Counted from the stretch's first letter, positions 1-8,201 are shown. The stretch: DNA of 53,355 nucleotides from Actinomycetes bacterium (GCA_023418505.1 JAEZZR010000009.1:1-53355); one strand, 5' to 3'. The notes: generated from the sequence alone by a model not told the origin. Program-made: numbers and translations.

Positions 1-1
1 G

Positions 2-373
2 ACCTCCACCGGATACGACCCCGACATCGAAAGGGCCGTGTCCATCGCCGATCCGCAATTGGGCGTCGACATCGAGGGAATTCTCGCGGGCGCGGGGGCG
101 GCCGTCGTAAAGCCGCTCCTGTCCGACCGCGACGCCGCCGCACCCACCATCGCCGAGTTCGAAGCCGCCGGCGGGGCCCTGCCCGACTGTGGGGGATTCG
201 GCTCGACGGTGTTCTGGGGATTTTCCGGAGCAGTCCACTGTGGTTGCGAGCCAGGATCGGGAGTATTCATACTGTGCAGCCTAATCTGTAGTGCTCACGT
301 TGGATTCTGTGCCCGATGCTGTATCCGGTTCGGCAGAGAGTTTTTGGGCAGCTGTGTAGAGGTCTTCGATTAG
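2..373 (+). pseudogene. Remnant of dTDP-4-dehydrorhamnose 3,5-epimerase (RmlC-like), 3' part only
   Basis: The frame entering from the left edge reads like the C-terminal quarter of RmlC-family epimerases: YDPDIERA, then DPQLGVDIEG, then LLSDRDAAAPTIAEFEAAG, matching the family pattern YNP...DP.LGI.WP...LS.KDAAAPTL.EA. After about base 190 the family likeness stops and the frame continues as Cys- and Gly-rich sequence to a stop at 371-373, overlapping the end of the convergent tetR gene by about 90 bases. That suggests a truncated or rearranged gene rather than an intact end. Base composition is unlike the rest: bases 61-120 hold 43 G/C of 60 and bases 121-180 hold 47 of 60. RmlC isomerises dTDP-4-keto-6-deoxyglucose in rhamnose synthesis. 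Corynebacteria often carry it fused to RmlD, so the missing part could have been larger. The 5' part lies outside the window. Confidence 0.5.
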
Positions 374-871
374 CTCTGGCATGGTGCCTTCGCTGCCGAT
401 TCCCCCGGTCAGGGCGTTGTAGTACAGGCCATCGCCGATCAGTAGTAGAGCGCGGGCAGCGGTTTCGGATCCGGTGTCGCGTTCCAGGATGGTCAAGATG
501 CGCTGTTGTACATCGGCGACGATCGCGCGCACGCGGCCACGGTTTTCTTCATCCAGGCGAGTGGCGGCAATGGCCACCCGCCCATAGGTATCGGTAGTAA
601 TCGCCGAGGTGCGCAGATAGTAATGTGTCGCACCCTCTGGAGCAGAAGCCATCAGTGCCACGTCTTCCATCGCACGATCATGCAGGCGATCTGCGAATGC
701 ATCGATCAACGCCGCTTTGTTGGGGTAGTGGTATAAAAACCCGCCTTTAGACATCCCGGCGCGCGTGGCCACAGCTTCGATAGTGGCGGTGGATTCGCCG
801 GATTCGATCAAGATGTCTTGAAACGCATCAAGGATCTTTTCTTTGGCGCTACGGGCGGGTTCGGAGGGCAT
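281..871 (-). CDS. TetR-family transcriptional repressor
   Basis: A 196-residue TetR/AcrR-type regulator. The N-terminal helix-turn-helix lies at about residues 10-55, with the typical core IEAVATRAGMSKGGFLYHYP followed by NKAALIDAF. The rest is an all-helical ligand-binding and dimerisation domain with no family-specific signature I recognise. It is divergently transcribed from a 14-TM drug exporter, 97 bases start to start, the same arrangement as lfrR-lfrA in mycobacteria and qacR-qacA in staphylococci. By that analogy it probably represses the exporter and itself, released by a cationic or hydrophobic drug. The palindrome at 905-935 between the two genes is the likely operator. The start is the only ATG before the HTH. 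Confidence 0.88.
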   Translation of the reverse strand: MPSEPARSAKEKILDAFQDILIESGESTATIEAVATRAGMSKGGFLYHYPNKAALIDAFADRLHDRAMEDVALMASAPEGATHYYLRTSAITTDTYGRVAIAATRLDEENRGRVRAIVADVQQRILTILERDTGSETAARALLLIGDGLYYNALTGGIGSEGTMPELIEDLYTAAQKLSAEPDTASGTESNVSTTD

Positions 872-904
872 GGCACAAACCTTAACACTTTGCTACTGTA
901 CTTG

Positions 905-935
905 CCGGACGGTTTTACTATACCGTCTGGACGGT
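905..935. promoter_or_regulatory. Palindromic operator between tetR and the MFS exporter
   Basis: Two overlapping inverted repeats share one arm. The first is CCGGACGGT (905-913) with ACCGTCTGG (922-930), one mismatch. The second is ACCGTC-TG-GACGGT (922-935), which is perfect. GGACGGTTT therefore occurs twice, 22 bases apart. A TACTAT box at 916-921 could be a -10 element inside the repeat, so binding would block transcription. The position and symmetry fit a TetR-family operator; binding itself is inferred. Confidence 0.6.
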
Positions 936-968
936 TTGTTTGTGATTGAGTTCAAGAAAGAGGACACC

Positions 969-2531
969 ATGACCACGCAAGACATGCGTGTTGCATCCCC
1001 AGTGGATGCTGGCCAGCGTGAAGACAAGCGCTGGTGGGCACTAGCTGTACTGATGCTCCCGGTATTGCTGGTTTCAGTGGACAACACGGTGCTGGCCTTT
1101 GCCGTACCGAAAATTTCTGCAGCTCTCCAGCCAACAGGCAACCAATTGCTGTGGTTGGTAGACATCTACCCTCTGGTGCTGGCCGGTTTGCTGGTGCCGA
1201 TGGGCAGTATGGGCGACCGCTTTGGGCGTCGTAAAGCTCTTTTAATCGGTGGCACCGGTTTCACGATCTTTTCTTTGGCAGCAGCGTTCATGCCAGATCC
1301 GTCGCTCGTCGTCTTTGCTCGCGCGGCAATGGGCTTCTTTGGTGCGATGATCATGCCAGCAACGCTGTCGCTGATTCGTAACATCTTCGAAGATGCGAAA
1401 GAGCGTCGTTTGGCCATTGCGATTTGGGCAGCGGCCTTTTCGGGTGGTTCGGCGATTGGACCGATCCTAGGTGGCTTCTTGTTGGAGCACTTCTATTGGG
1501 GTTCGGTGTTCATCATGGCAGTACCATTCTTGCTGCCGATGCTGATCCTGGCACCGATCCTGGTGCCAGAATCGCGAGACCCACAGCCAGGTCCGATCGA
1601 TCCAGTGGCAATCGTATTGGTGATGCTCACCATGACGCCGTTGGTCTACGGCATCAAGCACACCGCCACCGCGGGATTCGATGGTGCCAGCGTGACGACG
1701 TTTGCCGTCGCCATTGTTGCCGGCTGGCTCTTCGTGCGTCGTATGCTGCGCAAGACCACGCCAATGCTGGACGTGCGCTTGTTTGCACGCCCAGATTTCA
1801 CTGGCGCGATCATGGCAAACCTGCTGAGCTTCTTCTCTCTGGTTGGTTTCTTGTACTTCATCTCCCAGCACTTCCAGTTGGTCAGTGGTTACGGGCCGAT
1901 GATGGCGGGCTTGATGTTGCTGCCAGGCACGGTAGTCACGATGGCTGCCGGCTTGGTTGCCGTGAAGCTGGTGCAGCGCTTTGCCCCGCGCACGGTGGTC
2001 ACCGGTGGCTTGCTGTTCAACGCCGTGGGCTATGCCGTGGTGATGTGGGCTGGTTCGCAAGGCTCTGATCTAGGCTTAGTACTAGCATTCGTACTGGTAG
2101 GTGCCGGTGTGGGCATGGCAGAAACCATCGCAAACGATCTGGTGATCTCTGCGGTACCACCTCATAAGGCAGGGGCAGCTTCGGCTATTTCGGAAACCGC
2201 GTACGAAACCGGCGCTGTGCTGGGTACTGCGATCCTCGGTTCGATTCTGAATGCCGCCTACCGGGCACACCTGGTCATTCCGGATGAGGCCGCAACTCCC
2301 GCACGCGAAGCTTCCGACGGAACGAATCTGCTGCAAGCAGCAGGCGAGACTCTCGGCGGAGCAGTCCGGGCAGGTGAACAGATTGGTGGAGCCGTCGGCA
2401 GCGAACTAATCACTAATGCTCAGCATGCGTTCGATTCTGGTGTGCTGATCACCTCTGCGATTGCGATTGTGCTGATGCTATTTGCGGCGGTGCTGTCCTG
2501 GCGCACACTGCGCCACGCTGAGACGGACTAG
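969..2531 (+). CDS. MFS multidrug exporter, 14-TM DHA2 (LfrA/QacA-like)
   Basis: A 520-residue proton-coupled drug:H+ antiporter of the inner membrane, of DHA2 length (usually 14 segments). Seen: the TM1 motif SVDNTVLAFAVP, with the membrane Asp typical of QacA-type exporters; motif A after TM2 as GSMGDRFGRRKAL; ARAAMGFFGAMIMPATLSLI; and the TM5 motif C-like run AFSGGSAIGPILGG. Start chosen at the ATG at 969, preceded by GAAAGAGG at a normal distance; an in-frame upstream extension to 843 would overlap the tetR start and the operator. The likely substrates, cationic dyes, quaternary ammonium compounds or fluoroquinolones, are inferred from family only. The divergent TetR gene is the likely regulator. 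Confidence 0.85.
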   Translation: MTTQDMRVASPVDAGQREDKRWWALAVLMLPVLLVSVDNTVLAFAVPKISAALQPTGNQLLWLVDIYPLVLAGLLVPMGSMGDRFGRRKALLIGGTGFTIFSLAAAFMPDPSLVVFARAAMGFFGAMIMPATLSLIRNIFEDAKERRLAIAIWAAAFSGGSAIGPILGGFLLEHFYWGSVFIMAVPFLLPMLILAPILVPESRDPQPGPIDPVAIVLVMLTMTPLVYGIKHTATAGFDGASVTTFAVAIVAGWLFVRRMLRKTTPMLDVRLFARPDFTGAIMANLLSFFSLVGFLYFISQHFQLVSGYGPMMAGLMLLPGTVVTMAAGLVAVKLVQRFAPRTVVTGGLLFNAVGYAVVMWAGSQGSDLGLVLAFVLVGAGVGMAETIANDLVISAVPPHKAGAASAISETAYETGAVLGTAILGSILNAAYRAHLVIPDEAATPAREASDGTNLLQAAGETLGGAVRAGEQIGGAVGSELITNAQHAFDSGVLITSAIAIVLMLFAAVLSWRTLRHAETD

Positions 2532-2544
2532 CCGCGTCGGAATC

Positions 2545-2560
2545 GCTAAAACCCATTAGC
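2545..2560 (+). terminator. Weak hairpin after the MFS gene
   Basis: GCTAA-AACCCA-TTAGC is followed by a T-rich stretch (AATTCTTCTATTTTT) 14 bases after the exporter stop codon. The stem has only five pairs, so this is a weak intrinsic terminator at best. It separates the exporter from the BCCT gene. Confidence 0.35.
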
Positions 2561-2681
2561 AATTCTTCTATTTTTGCTTATATTCCTCTCAGGCTGGTTA
2601 AACTGTTCCGTTGGCTATCGGGCACATCGCGCGAAAGCCAATGGAAAATTTGCCCGCAAACAGCGAGGAGTGGATTCCCCC

Positions 2682-4472
2682 GTGGAATCAGCAAGCATTA
2701 AAACTGAAGAAAAGAGACCAGAAGGGAAGTCTAGAAGATTCAAACTTCAGACGGACCCAATGATCTTCTCCGTGGCGATGGGATTCATCATCCTCTTCGT
2801 TGTGGTGACACTGGCTCTGGGGGAAACCGCCCGCGACGCCTACGGTGAAGTAGCCGATTGGGTAACCACCAACCTAGGTTGGCTCTTCATCGGTGGTGTC
2901 TCGCTCGCATTTGTGTTCTTAATTGCGGTGTTCGTCTCTCGCTACGGCCGGCTGCGCCTAGGCGATGACGACGAAGAACCCGAATACTCGTTGGTCGCCT
3001 GGTTCGGCATGCTCTTTGCCGGCGGTACCGGCACAGTGATGATGTTCTGGGGTGTGGCAGAGCCACTGAACCACGCGTTTAATCCGCCGTTTAATTCCGA
3101 GCCAATGTCTCGCACGGCGCAAAACGAAGCCATGGGTGTCACCCTGTACCACCTGGGCTTACACATGTGGGTAATCATGGTGCTGCCAGGTTTGGCGCTG
3201 GGTTACTTTATCTATAAGCGCCACTTGCCACCACGGGTTTCATCAATCTTCGCACCACTGCTGGGTGGCAATATCTACCGCTGGCCAGGCAAGCTAATCG
3301 ACGCAATCGCGATCATCGGTACCGTCTTCGGTATTGCAGTGTCTGTAGGCATGGGTGCAATGCAGATTAACTCTGGTGCTGCCCGTGTGCTGGGTCTGCC
3401 AGAAAATTCCATGGTGCAGCTGCTGCTGATCGTGGCGATTATTATCGTGGCGTCGATTTCGGTGGCTCGTGGCCTGGATAAAGGCATTAAGTTGCTGTCC
3501 AACATCAACATCTGGGCAGCTGTGGCTTTGATGATCTTCGTACTGATCATGGGCCCAACCCTGACGCTGCTGCGCCAGGTTGTCGATACCGCCGGCGTGT
3601 ACTTGGACATGCTGCCACGCTTGGCATTCTGGACGGACTCTTACGACGCCAACCCGAACTGGTCCCAGGGCGCCTGGACCGTGTTCTACTGGACCTGGAC
3701 GATTTGCTGGTCGCCATTTGTGGGCATGTTCATTGCGCGTATCTCGCGCGGCCGAACTGTACGTGAGTTCATTGCCGGTGCATTATGCTTGCCAGCGATT
3801 TTCTCGATTATTTGGTACTCGGTACTAGGTCGCGCTGGCTTCGAGCTAGAGCACCAGAACCCAGGCATTCTCACCGAACCAGTGGTAGTAGAAGGTGATC
3901 CATCGCCATCGCTGTTCATCTTGCTGGAGCAGTTCCCAATGGCCGGTGTGGTCAGTGCCTTCGCACTATTCGTGATTATGGTGTTCTTCGTAACCTCGAT
4001 TGACTCCGCCGCCATGGTCACCGACATGATGTCCACCGGCGAGGAAAACAAGTCCCCAACCATCTACCGCATCATGTGGGGCGCGATGATTGGTGCCGTT
4101 GCTGGCACTGTGCTGGTGGTTTCCGGCCAGACCGCACTCACCGCATTGCAAAACACCGTGATTGTGATTGGTGTGCCGTTCTTCTTCATCGAATTGGTGA
4201 TGATGTACTCGCTGATCAAGGGCATGAAGGACGACCACATGGCAGTGCGCGGCCCGGTTACCCGCCAGTGGACGAAGACCGACACCGCCGAGAAGCTAGA
4301 AATCAACGAAGCAGCACCAGCACCAGGCTTCGACGAAAACGGCAACGAACTACCTGCGCTGGACTACGACTACGACGACGAAGGACGCCTCGTCATCAAG
4401 TCCGACGTCGTGATCCAAGGCCAGGTAGCGCAAGAGCCTGACGACGGATCAGACACCCGAAACAACAACTAA
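2682..4472 (+). CDS. BCCT-family compatible-solute transporter (betaine/ectoine type)
   Basis: A 596-residue secondary transporter of the betaine-choline-carnitine family with 12 expected membrane segments. Seen: LFAGGTGTVMMFWGVAEPL, at the unwound TM3 substrate/sodium region (GxGxxMFWGxAEP), and the BCCT signature WTWTICWSPFVGMFIARISR followed by GRTVREF. The C-terminal tail of about 80 residues is acidic. It lacks the basic cluster that serves as osmosensor in BetP, which makes it more like the LcoP/EctP paralogues; this is my reading. Start chosen at GTG 2682, 11 bases after GAGGAG (2665-2670); an in-frame GTG at 2670 sits on that ribosome site. The role is probably uptake of glycine betaine, ectoine or proline under osmotic stress. 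The gene ends 12 bases from the convergent otsB. Confidence 0.87.
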   Translation: MESASIKTEEKRPEGKSRRFKLQTDPMIFSVAMGFIILFVVVTLALGETARDAYGEVADWVTTNLGWLFIGGVSLAFVFLIAVFVSRYGRLRLGDDDEEPEYSLVAWFGMLFAGGTGTVMMFWGVAEPLNHAFNPPFNSEPMSRTAQNEAMGVTLYHLGLHMWVIMVLPGLALGYFIYKRHLPPRVSSIFAPLLGGNIYRWPGKLIDAIAIIGTVFGIAVSVGMGAMQINSGAARVLGLPENSMVQLLLIVAIIIVASISVARGLDKGIKLLSNINIWAAVALMIFVLIMGPTLTLLRQVVDTAGVYLDMLPRLAFWTDSYDANPNWSQGAWTVFYWTWTICWSPFVGMFIARISRGRTVREFIAGALCLPAIFSIIWYSVLGRAGFELEHQNPGILTEPVVVEGDPSPSLFILLEQFPMAGVVSAFALFVIMVFFVTSIDSAAMVTDMMSTGEENKSPTIYRIMWGAMIGAVAGTVLVVSGQTALTALQNTVIVIGVPFFFIELVMMYSLIKGMKDDHMAVRGPVTRQWTKTDTAEKLEINEAAPAPGFDENGNELPALDYDYDDEGRLVIKSDVVIQGQVAQEPDDGSDTRNNN

Positions 4473-4484
4473 GACTGCAGCCGC

Positions 4485-5303
4485 TTAGCGGTGTGCAGCG
4501 CGCCGGGTGGCGATGTCGCTTAAGACCTCCGCGACGTCGTCAAGCGTATGTACCCGAGTAGAGGCGACGGTATCCCCGTCGCCTACTTTTATGCCTAAAT
4601 CCTGGGGACGTAAGGCCTGGAAGGCGTCCTCGTCGGTGACATCATCGCCGAGGTACACCGCAGCGGTGGCGTGGAAGCGCTCGATCATCTCGGCCAGGCG
4701 CTTGCCCTTATCCATATCGATCAGCGAAAACTCCACGATGTTTTTCCCGTGCAGCATCGCGATTTCTTGATCGGCGAACTCTTCGTGGCGAATCTGCATG
4801 GCCTTTTGTTCGACGGCTCGTGCACGCTCCGGTTCTGCATCCACGATCTTGACGGTGTGAATCACCAGGTGAGAAGGCTTGACTTCTAGGAAGATCCCCT
4901 CTTCGGAATCAGCCAATTCCTGCAGGCGAGTTTGCAGGCGCTGGTAGGTGGCACGCTGTTCGTCGGTGAGATCCAGGCTGTCGTTGTAAGTGACCTCGGC
5001 GCCATGAGAGCCAGCCAAAATGACCGGATCGCGCAGCTCGCACAGCTCGTAGAGATCTTTCAGCTGACGGCCAGACAGAATACCCACAGTGGTGTTGGGT
5101 AGATGAGCCAAGTCGCGAAGCGCGTCAATGGACTTTTGCGTAATCGGCACGTCCATCACATCGCGGTTGAATCCAGCCAAAGTGCCATCGAAATCAGAGA
5201 CCACCAATAGGTGCTCGGTGGTGGCTAGCGCTTCCAATTGCGCGGTGGTTGGCGCGGGCAGTTGCTGTACGGGATGCTGAGCAGATTGCTGTGCGACAGT
5301 CAT
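4485..5303 (-). CDS. otsB: Trehalose-6-phosphate phosphatase
   Basis: A 272-residue HAD-superfamily phosphatase that converts trehalose 6-phosphate to trehalose, the last step of the OtsAB pathway. HAD motif I is VVSDFDGTLA (about residues 35-44, nucleophile Asp). Motif II is GILSGR, the lysine region is DMDKGKRLAEMIE, and motif IV is YLGDDVTDEDAF. OtsB-specific context is seen in LAGSHGAEV. Trehalose is needed in corynebacteria for the trehalose mycolates of the outer membrane and as an osmolyte. No otsA is in the window. It lies 36 bases downstream of the siderophore-interacting protein gene on the same strand and may be co-transcribed with it. The first about 25 residues are Gln/Ala-rich and not conserved in the family. 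Confidence 0.93.
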   Translation of the reverse strand: MTVAQQSAQHPVQQLPAPTTAQLEALATTEHLLVVSDFDGTLAGFNRDVMDVPITQKSIDALRDLAHLPNTTVGILSGRQLKDLYELCELRDPVILAGSHGAEVTYNDSLDLTDEQRATYQRLQTRLQELADSEEGIFLEVKPSHLVIHTVKIVDAEPERARAVEQKAMQIRHEEFADQEIAMLHGKNIVEFSLIDMDKGKRLAEMIERFHATAAVYLGDDVTDEDAFQALRPQDLGIKVGDGDTVASTRVHTLDDVAEVLSDIATRRAAHR

Positions 5304-5339
5304 GAATCCAGTATGACTGAAAAGCAGTGCGGGGTGGGG

Positions 5340-6254
5340 CTAGCCGTCTGCTTTCCAGTAACCGTGGAATTCGATGTCTTCAGCTGCAAGCGTGGTTGCC
5401 GGGGCATCGGTGGATTGCGTATCATCGGCGGTTGCTCCCTGAAACTCATTGAGCACCTGGCGGACCTGCTTGAGATCAGACTTTTCGCCAGCAGCCCAGA
5501 CAAAGCCCGCACCTTCGGGCAGGGTAAGAGCGCCATCGGATCCGGCAAACAATTCCGCTACCGCCGTCGCAAAGCTCTGACCTTCACTGCGGAATACCCA
5601 GCGCAACTCGGTGGCCGCGGAATGCGCCAAGGCATATTCGTGGGCGGGTTCTGCCGCATCCACAATGGCAATTACTGACAGCTCACGCAGCTTCGGATCC
5701 TCGGAATTGGCGAACTCTTCCAAACACCGAGAGATCGCCGGAATCTCCGTGGCATCACCACACAGCAGCAACCAATCACGGTGTGCCGGATGCGTCCGGC
5801 AGGCTTTGGGCCCCACCATCCAAATCTCGTCGCCAGGCTCCGCTGTCGCCGACCAGTTTTCTGCCAACCCACTGCCGTGGCGCGCGAAATCGACTACCAC
5901 CTGTGTCGGCTGCCCAGCGGTATCGCGAATTATCTCGCGCACAGTGTAGGTGCGAAACAGCTGCTTTAAGTGTGGAAGCCACTGCATCTTGCCTTCGTCG
6001 GACAAAGTCACCTCTGGCAGCTCCCCGGTGGTGGGATCGGGGAAGATCAGGCGTGCGTCGTCGTCATAGCCCCAACTGCGAATCGCCGGAATCGTGTGTC
6101 CTTGACGCTGGTGCTCGCGAAGCTCCCCCGCAAAGACGATCCGACGCATCCCGGGCGTGATGTCTTCCACCGACACCACGTGCACTTTCCGCGGATACAC
6201 GGGGAACAGCTCCAGGGTACGGCTGGACTTCTTGCGAGGCTTCTTCGGCTCCAT
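5340..6254 (-). CDS. Siderophore-interacting protein (FAD-binding ferric-siderophore reductase)
   Basis: A 304-residue cytoplasmic flavoprotein of the SIP/ViuB family, which reduces ferric siderophores using NAD(P)H to release iron. An N-terminal FAD-binding barrel contains VEDITPGMRRIVFAGEL and the RTYTVREI box (R-x-Y-T/S type, flavin binding). The C-terminal NAD(P)H domain has LLLCGDATEIPAISRCLEEF, AGFVWAAGEKSDLKQVRQVL and the end motif FHGYWKADG typical of the family. The basic N-terminus (MEPKKPRKKS) is unusual. An incomplete DtxR-like box lies 11 bases upstream of the start, consistent with iron control. A second SIP gene lies at 44217-45050. Downstream on the same strand is otsB. Confidence 0.9.
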   Translation of the reverse strand: MEPKKPRKKSSRTLELFPVYPRKVHVVSVEDITPGMRRIVFAGELREHQRQGHTIPAIRSWGYDDDARLIFPDPTTGELPEVTLSDEGKMQWLPHLKQLFRTYTVREIIRDTAGQPTQVVVDFARHGSGLAENWSATAEPGDEIWMVGPKACRTHPAHRDWLLLCGDATEIPAISRCLEEFANSEDPKLRELSVIAIVDAAEPAHEYALAHSAATELRWVFRSEGQSFATAVAELFAGSDGALTLPEGAGFVWAAGEKSDLKQVRQVLNEFQGATADDTQSTDAPATTLAAEDIEFHGYWKADG

Positions 6255-6264
6255 GCGGTCAAGG

Positions 6265-6283
6265 TTAGGTTAGGGTGCGGTGG
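6265..6283 (-). promoter_or_regulatory. Partial DtxR (iron regulator) box upstream of the SIP gene
   Basis: TTAGGTTAGGGTGCGGTGG matches the first ten bases of the corynebacterial DtxR consensus TTAGGTTAGGCTAACCTAA exactly and 12 of 19 overall. It lies just before the start codon of a siderophore-interacting protein, a class of gene known to be DtxR-controlled. The second half-site is poor, so it could be a weak or single-dimer site, or chance. Confidence 0.35.
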
Positions 6284-6323
6284 TTGTCACTGGTTTGGGC
6301 ATTTTAGTTGTCACTGGTTTGGG
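6283..6323. repeat. 17-bp direct repeat, two copies
   Basis: GTTGTCACTGGTTTGGG occurs at 6283-6299 and again at 6307-6323, a 24-base period, between the SIP start and the stop of the upstream membrane-protein gene. No hairpin is formed. It could be a short tandem duplication or a paired protein-binding site for the SIP promoter. Confidence 0.7.
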
Positions 6324-6326
6324 TTT

Positions 6327-7628
6327 TTAGAAGCGTTGCTTTGCGACGAACCACGCTCCGAAAAACGTCAGTAATAACCAGGTGGCGAACGCGAATGGGT
6401 GGGTGGAGATTACCTCCGAATTGATGGGCAGGGGCAGCAGCAGCCCGGCCAAGCCAGAGGACGCAAACACCAGGCCGAATAATTCGATAGCTTTGCGACC
6501 TTTGGCATTGCTGCGTTCGACCTCATATTCGGCGCGAGCAATCGCCTGAGACAGTGCGCGTTCGGCGGTGGTGATCTCTCGTTCAAGGTCACTGGTGGCT
6601 TCAACGTTGGCCAATGCTGCCGTGGGATCAGGCGGTGCATTGGTGCCAAGCCGTCGTTCGTAGAGACTACGGATCCGCTCGAAGTCCTGTTGAATGCCCT
6701 TCAAGTGCAGTAGTGCTTTACTCGGTGAGCTTTCTACGGCTGCATGATCGGCAGCCCTGGCACTGTGTGTTGCTGCCAGCCAGGTGGATTGCAGCCGGAA
6801 CTCGACCAAGCTGATCAGATCGTCGGCATCCGAGACTTTGATGTCTGAATCGCGGGAAGCTTGCACCACCACCGATGACCAGCTCGACCGCAGGGTTGCG
6901 GTCTTACTGCGCAGCGGTACAGCGCCAGGTAATTCCGGATCTATTGCATCGATGTCCGCTGATTGGGCGTTGATGCGTTTGGCCAAGGTCGGTACGTCGG
7001 GAAGCTCGGCACGGGAAACACTCGACGAACACCCCACACTTCGCGGAGACAGCAACGCGGCAACACATGGCTCCGGGAGATCATGAATTACGAAGACGCT
7101 AACGGCATATTCCAGCACTTTGTCTGGATCAGTGACGTGCCGATGTGCGGACTTATTTGCATGCTTATGGTTTTTCCAAGATTGCTGCAACACCGAGCGC
7201 AGCCGATTAATTAGCTCTACCAGGGAAGATGTGAGCGCTTGTGCGTCAGCTGTGTCGGCGGTGGTGGCTTCTTCTACTTCCGCTGCTGCTAAAGGACGCT
7301 CAATAGAGTTGTGAAACTCGATGCGATTTAGCAGTTCCTGGGCAGTTAGCTCGAAGGGATTCAGCGCGGCTACGTGATGAGAATCGTCGTAAGCGAAGTG
7401 ATAACGAACTACTGCGTAACCGGATTCTGCGATGTAGCACCACAGATTGTCCTTGGCCAGGATCGTCACGGCGTTGGGCAGAACGCAAGCCAGCTCGCTC
7501 GTGCGGAACTGGTCGCGGATGTCCTGCCAACCCAGATGTTCGGCTTCGGCAATGATGCGCTTCTGGAGCTTTCGATCTGTCAGATTGGCTCCCAGATTTA
7601 GTGGCGCAAATTCGAGACGTTGCAACAT
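6327..7628 (-). CDS. Uncharacterised protein with C-terminal two-helix membrane anchor
   Basis: A 433-residue protein I do not recognise. The N-terminal about 110 residues look like a soluble alpha/beta domain (WCYIAESGYAVVRYHFAYDD). Residues about 125-165 are helical and basic (QQSWKNHKHANKSAHRH). Residues about 270-380 are rich in helices with coiled-coil character (LKGIQQDFERIRSLYERRL, LEREITTAERALSQAIARAE). The end holds two hydrophobic segments, about 387-405 and 411-431, joined by a short loop, leaving a short tail KQRF. That layout, a long soluble helical part then a TM hairpin, resembles CorA-type channels, but no GMN motif is present, so transport is not claimed. Its start lies 6 bases after the stop of the isochorismatase-like gene without a clear ribosome site, suggesting translational coupling. 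The downstream gene is the SIP reductase. Confidence 0.7.
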   Translation of the reverse strand: MLQRLEFAPLNLGANLTDRKLQKRIIAEAEHLGWQDIRDQFRTSELACVLPNAVTILAKDNLWCYIAESGYAVVRYHFAYDDSHHVAALNPFELTAQELLNRIEFHNSIERPLAAAEVEEATTADTADAQALTSSLVELINRLRSVLQQSWKNHKHANKSAHRHVTDPDKVLEYAVSVFVIHDLPEPCVAALLSPRSVGCSSSVSRAELPDVPTLAKRINAQSADIDAIDPELPGAVPLRSKTATLRSSWSSVVVQASRDSDIKVSDADDLISLVEFRLQSTWLAATHSARAADHAAVESSPSKALLHLKGIQQDFERIRSLYERRLGTNAPPDPTAALANVEATSDLEREITTAERALSQAIARAEYEVERSNAKGRKAIELFGLVFASSGLAGLLLPLPINSEVISTHPFAFATWLLLTFFGAWFVAKQRF

Positions 7629-7634
7629 GGCAGA

Positions 7635-8132
7635 TCACTCAGCCAGATTCACCACGTAATCGCGACCAATAGTGCGTTGCAGTAGGCGAATCGCAGCCCG
7701 ATCAGCATCGGAACCGCCATTGGTGGCAGTGCCTTGGATGTCCACCGTGACTTCGAAGCCATGATCGAACAAAAACGCAGCGTTTTGCAGCACACAGACA
7801 TCAGTATCAATGCCAACGACGGTGACCTGGCTAATCCCACGGTCTTCTAAGATGGCACGAATTTCGTCACCAGCACCGTAGGTGGTCTTATCGACGATGA
7901 TGTCGGCGCGCCGGGCGACCTGCGGATCCAAGGCGATTTCATGGGGCGTCGACAGCCGTGACCATTTGATAAAGCGTCGGAACGGAGAACCCGGTGGGTT
8001 GGAAAACCGCGTCGCGATAACCAGCGAATAAGCAGGATCCTCCAGCAGCTCGTGGATCCGTGGCAAAGCTTTCTGCGTGTAATCAGAGATAAAACCCGCC
8101 TGCACATCCACTACTAGCAACGCCTTTGCCAT
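7635..8132 (-). CDS. Isochorismatase-family cysteine hydrolase
   Basis: A 165-residue hydrolase of the isochorismatase/nicotinamidase fold. The triad is visible: Asp in LLVVDVQAGF near the N-terminus, Lys in DIIVDKTTYGAGD, and the nucleophile Cys in VVGIDTDVCVLQNAAFLFD. The substrate could be an amide such as nicotinamide, a carbamoyl compound or isochorismate; family members differ little in these motifs, so I do not choose. The proximity to a siderophore reductase is suggestive of iron metabolism but weak. Start set at ATG 8132, 8 bases after a perfect AGGAGG (plus-strand CCTCCT at 8141-8146); a GTG three codons earlier would overlap that site. Divergent from purB; likely the first gene of a leftward transcript with the 433-residue protein. 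Confidence 0.85.
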   Translation of the reverse strand: MAKALLVVDVQAGFISDYTQKALPRIHELLEDPAYSLVIATRFSNPPGSPFRRFIKWSRLSTPHEIALDPQVARRADIIVDKTTYGAGDEIRAILEDRGISQVTVVGIDTDVCVLQNAAFLFDHGFEVTVDIQGTATNGGSDADRAAIRLLQRTIGRDYVVNLAE

Positions 8133-8201
8133 GTGGAGCACCTCCTATTTTTAAGCTCACTGGAACCGCTAATCCCACATACTCATGCGATACTAATTCC
8201 T

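Noticed and set aside
6327..7628. CorA magnesium channel identity for the 433-residue protein
   Set aside because: The architecture is similar but the essential Gly-Met-Asn motif at the end of the first membrane helix is missing.
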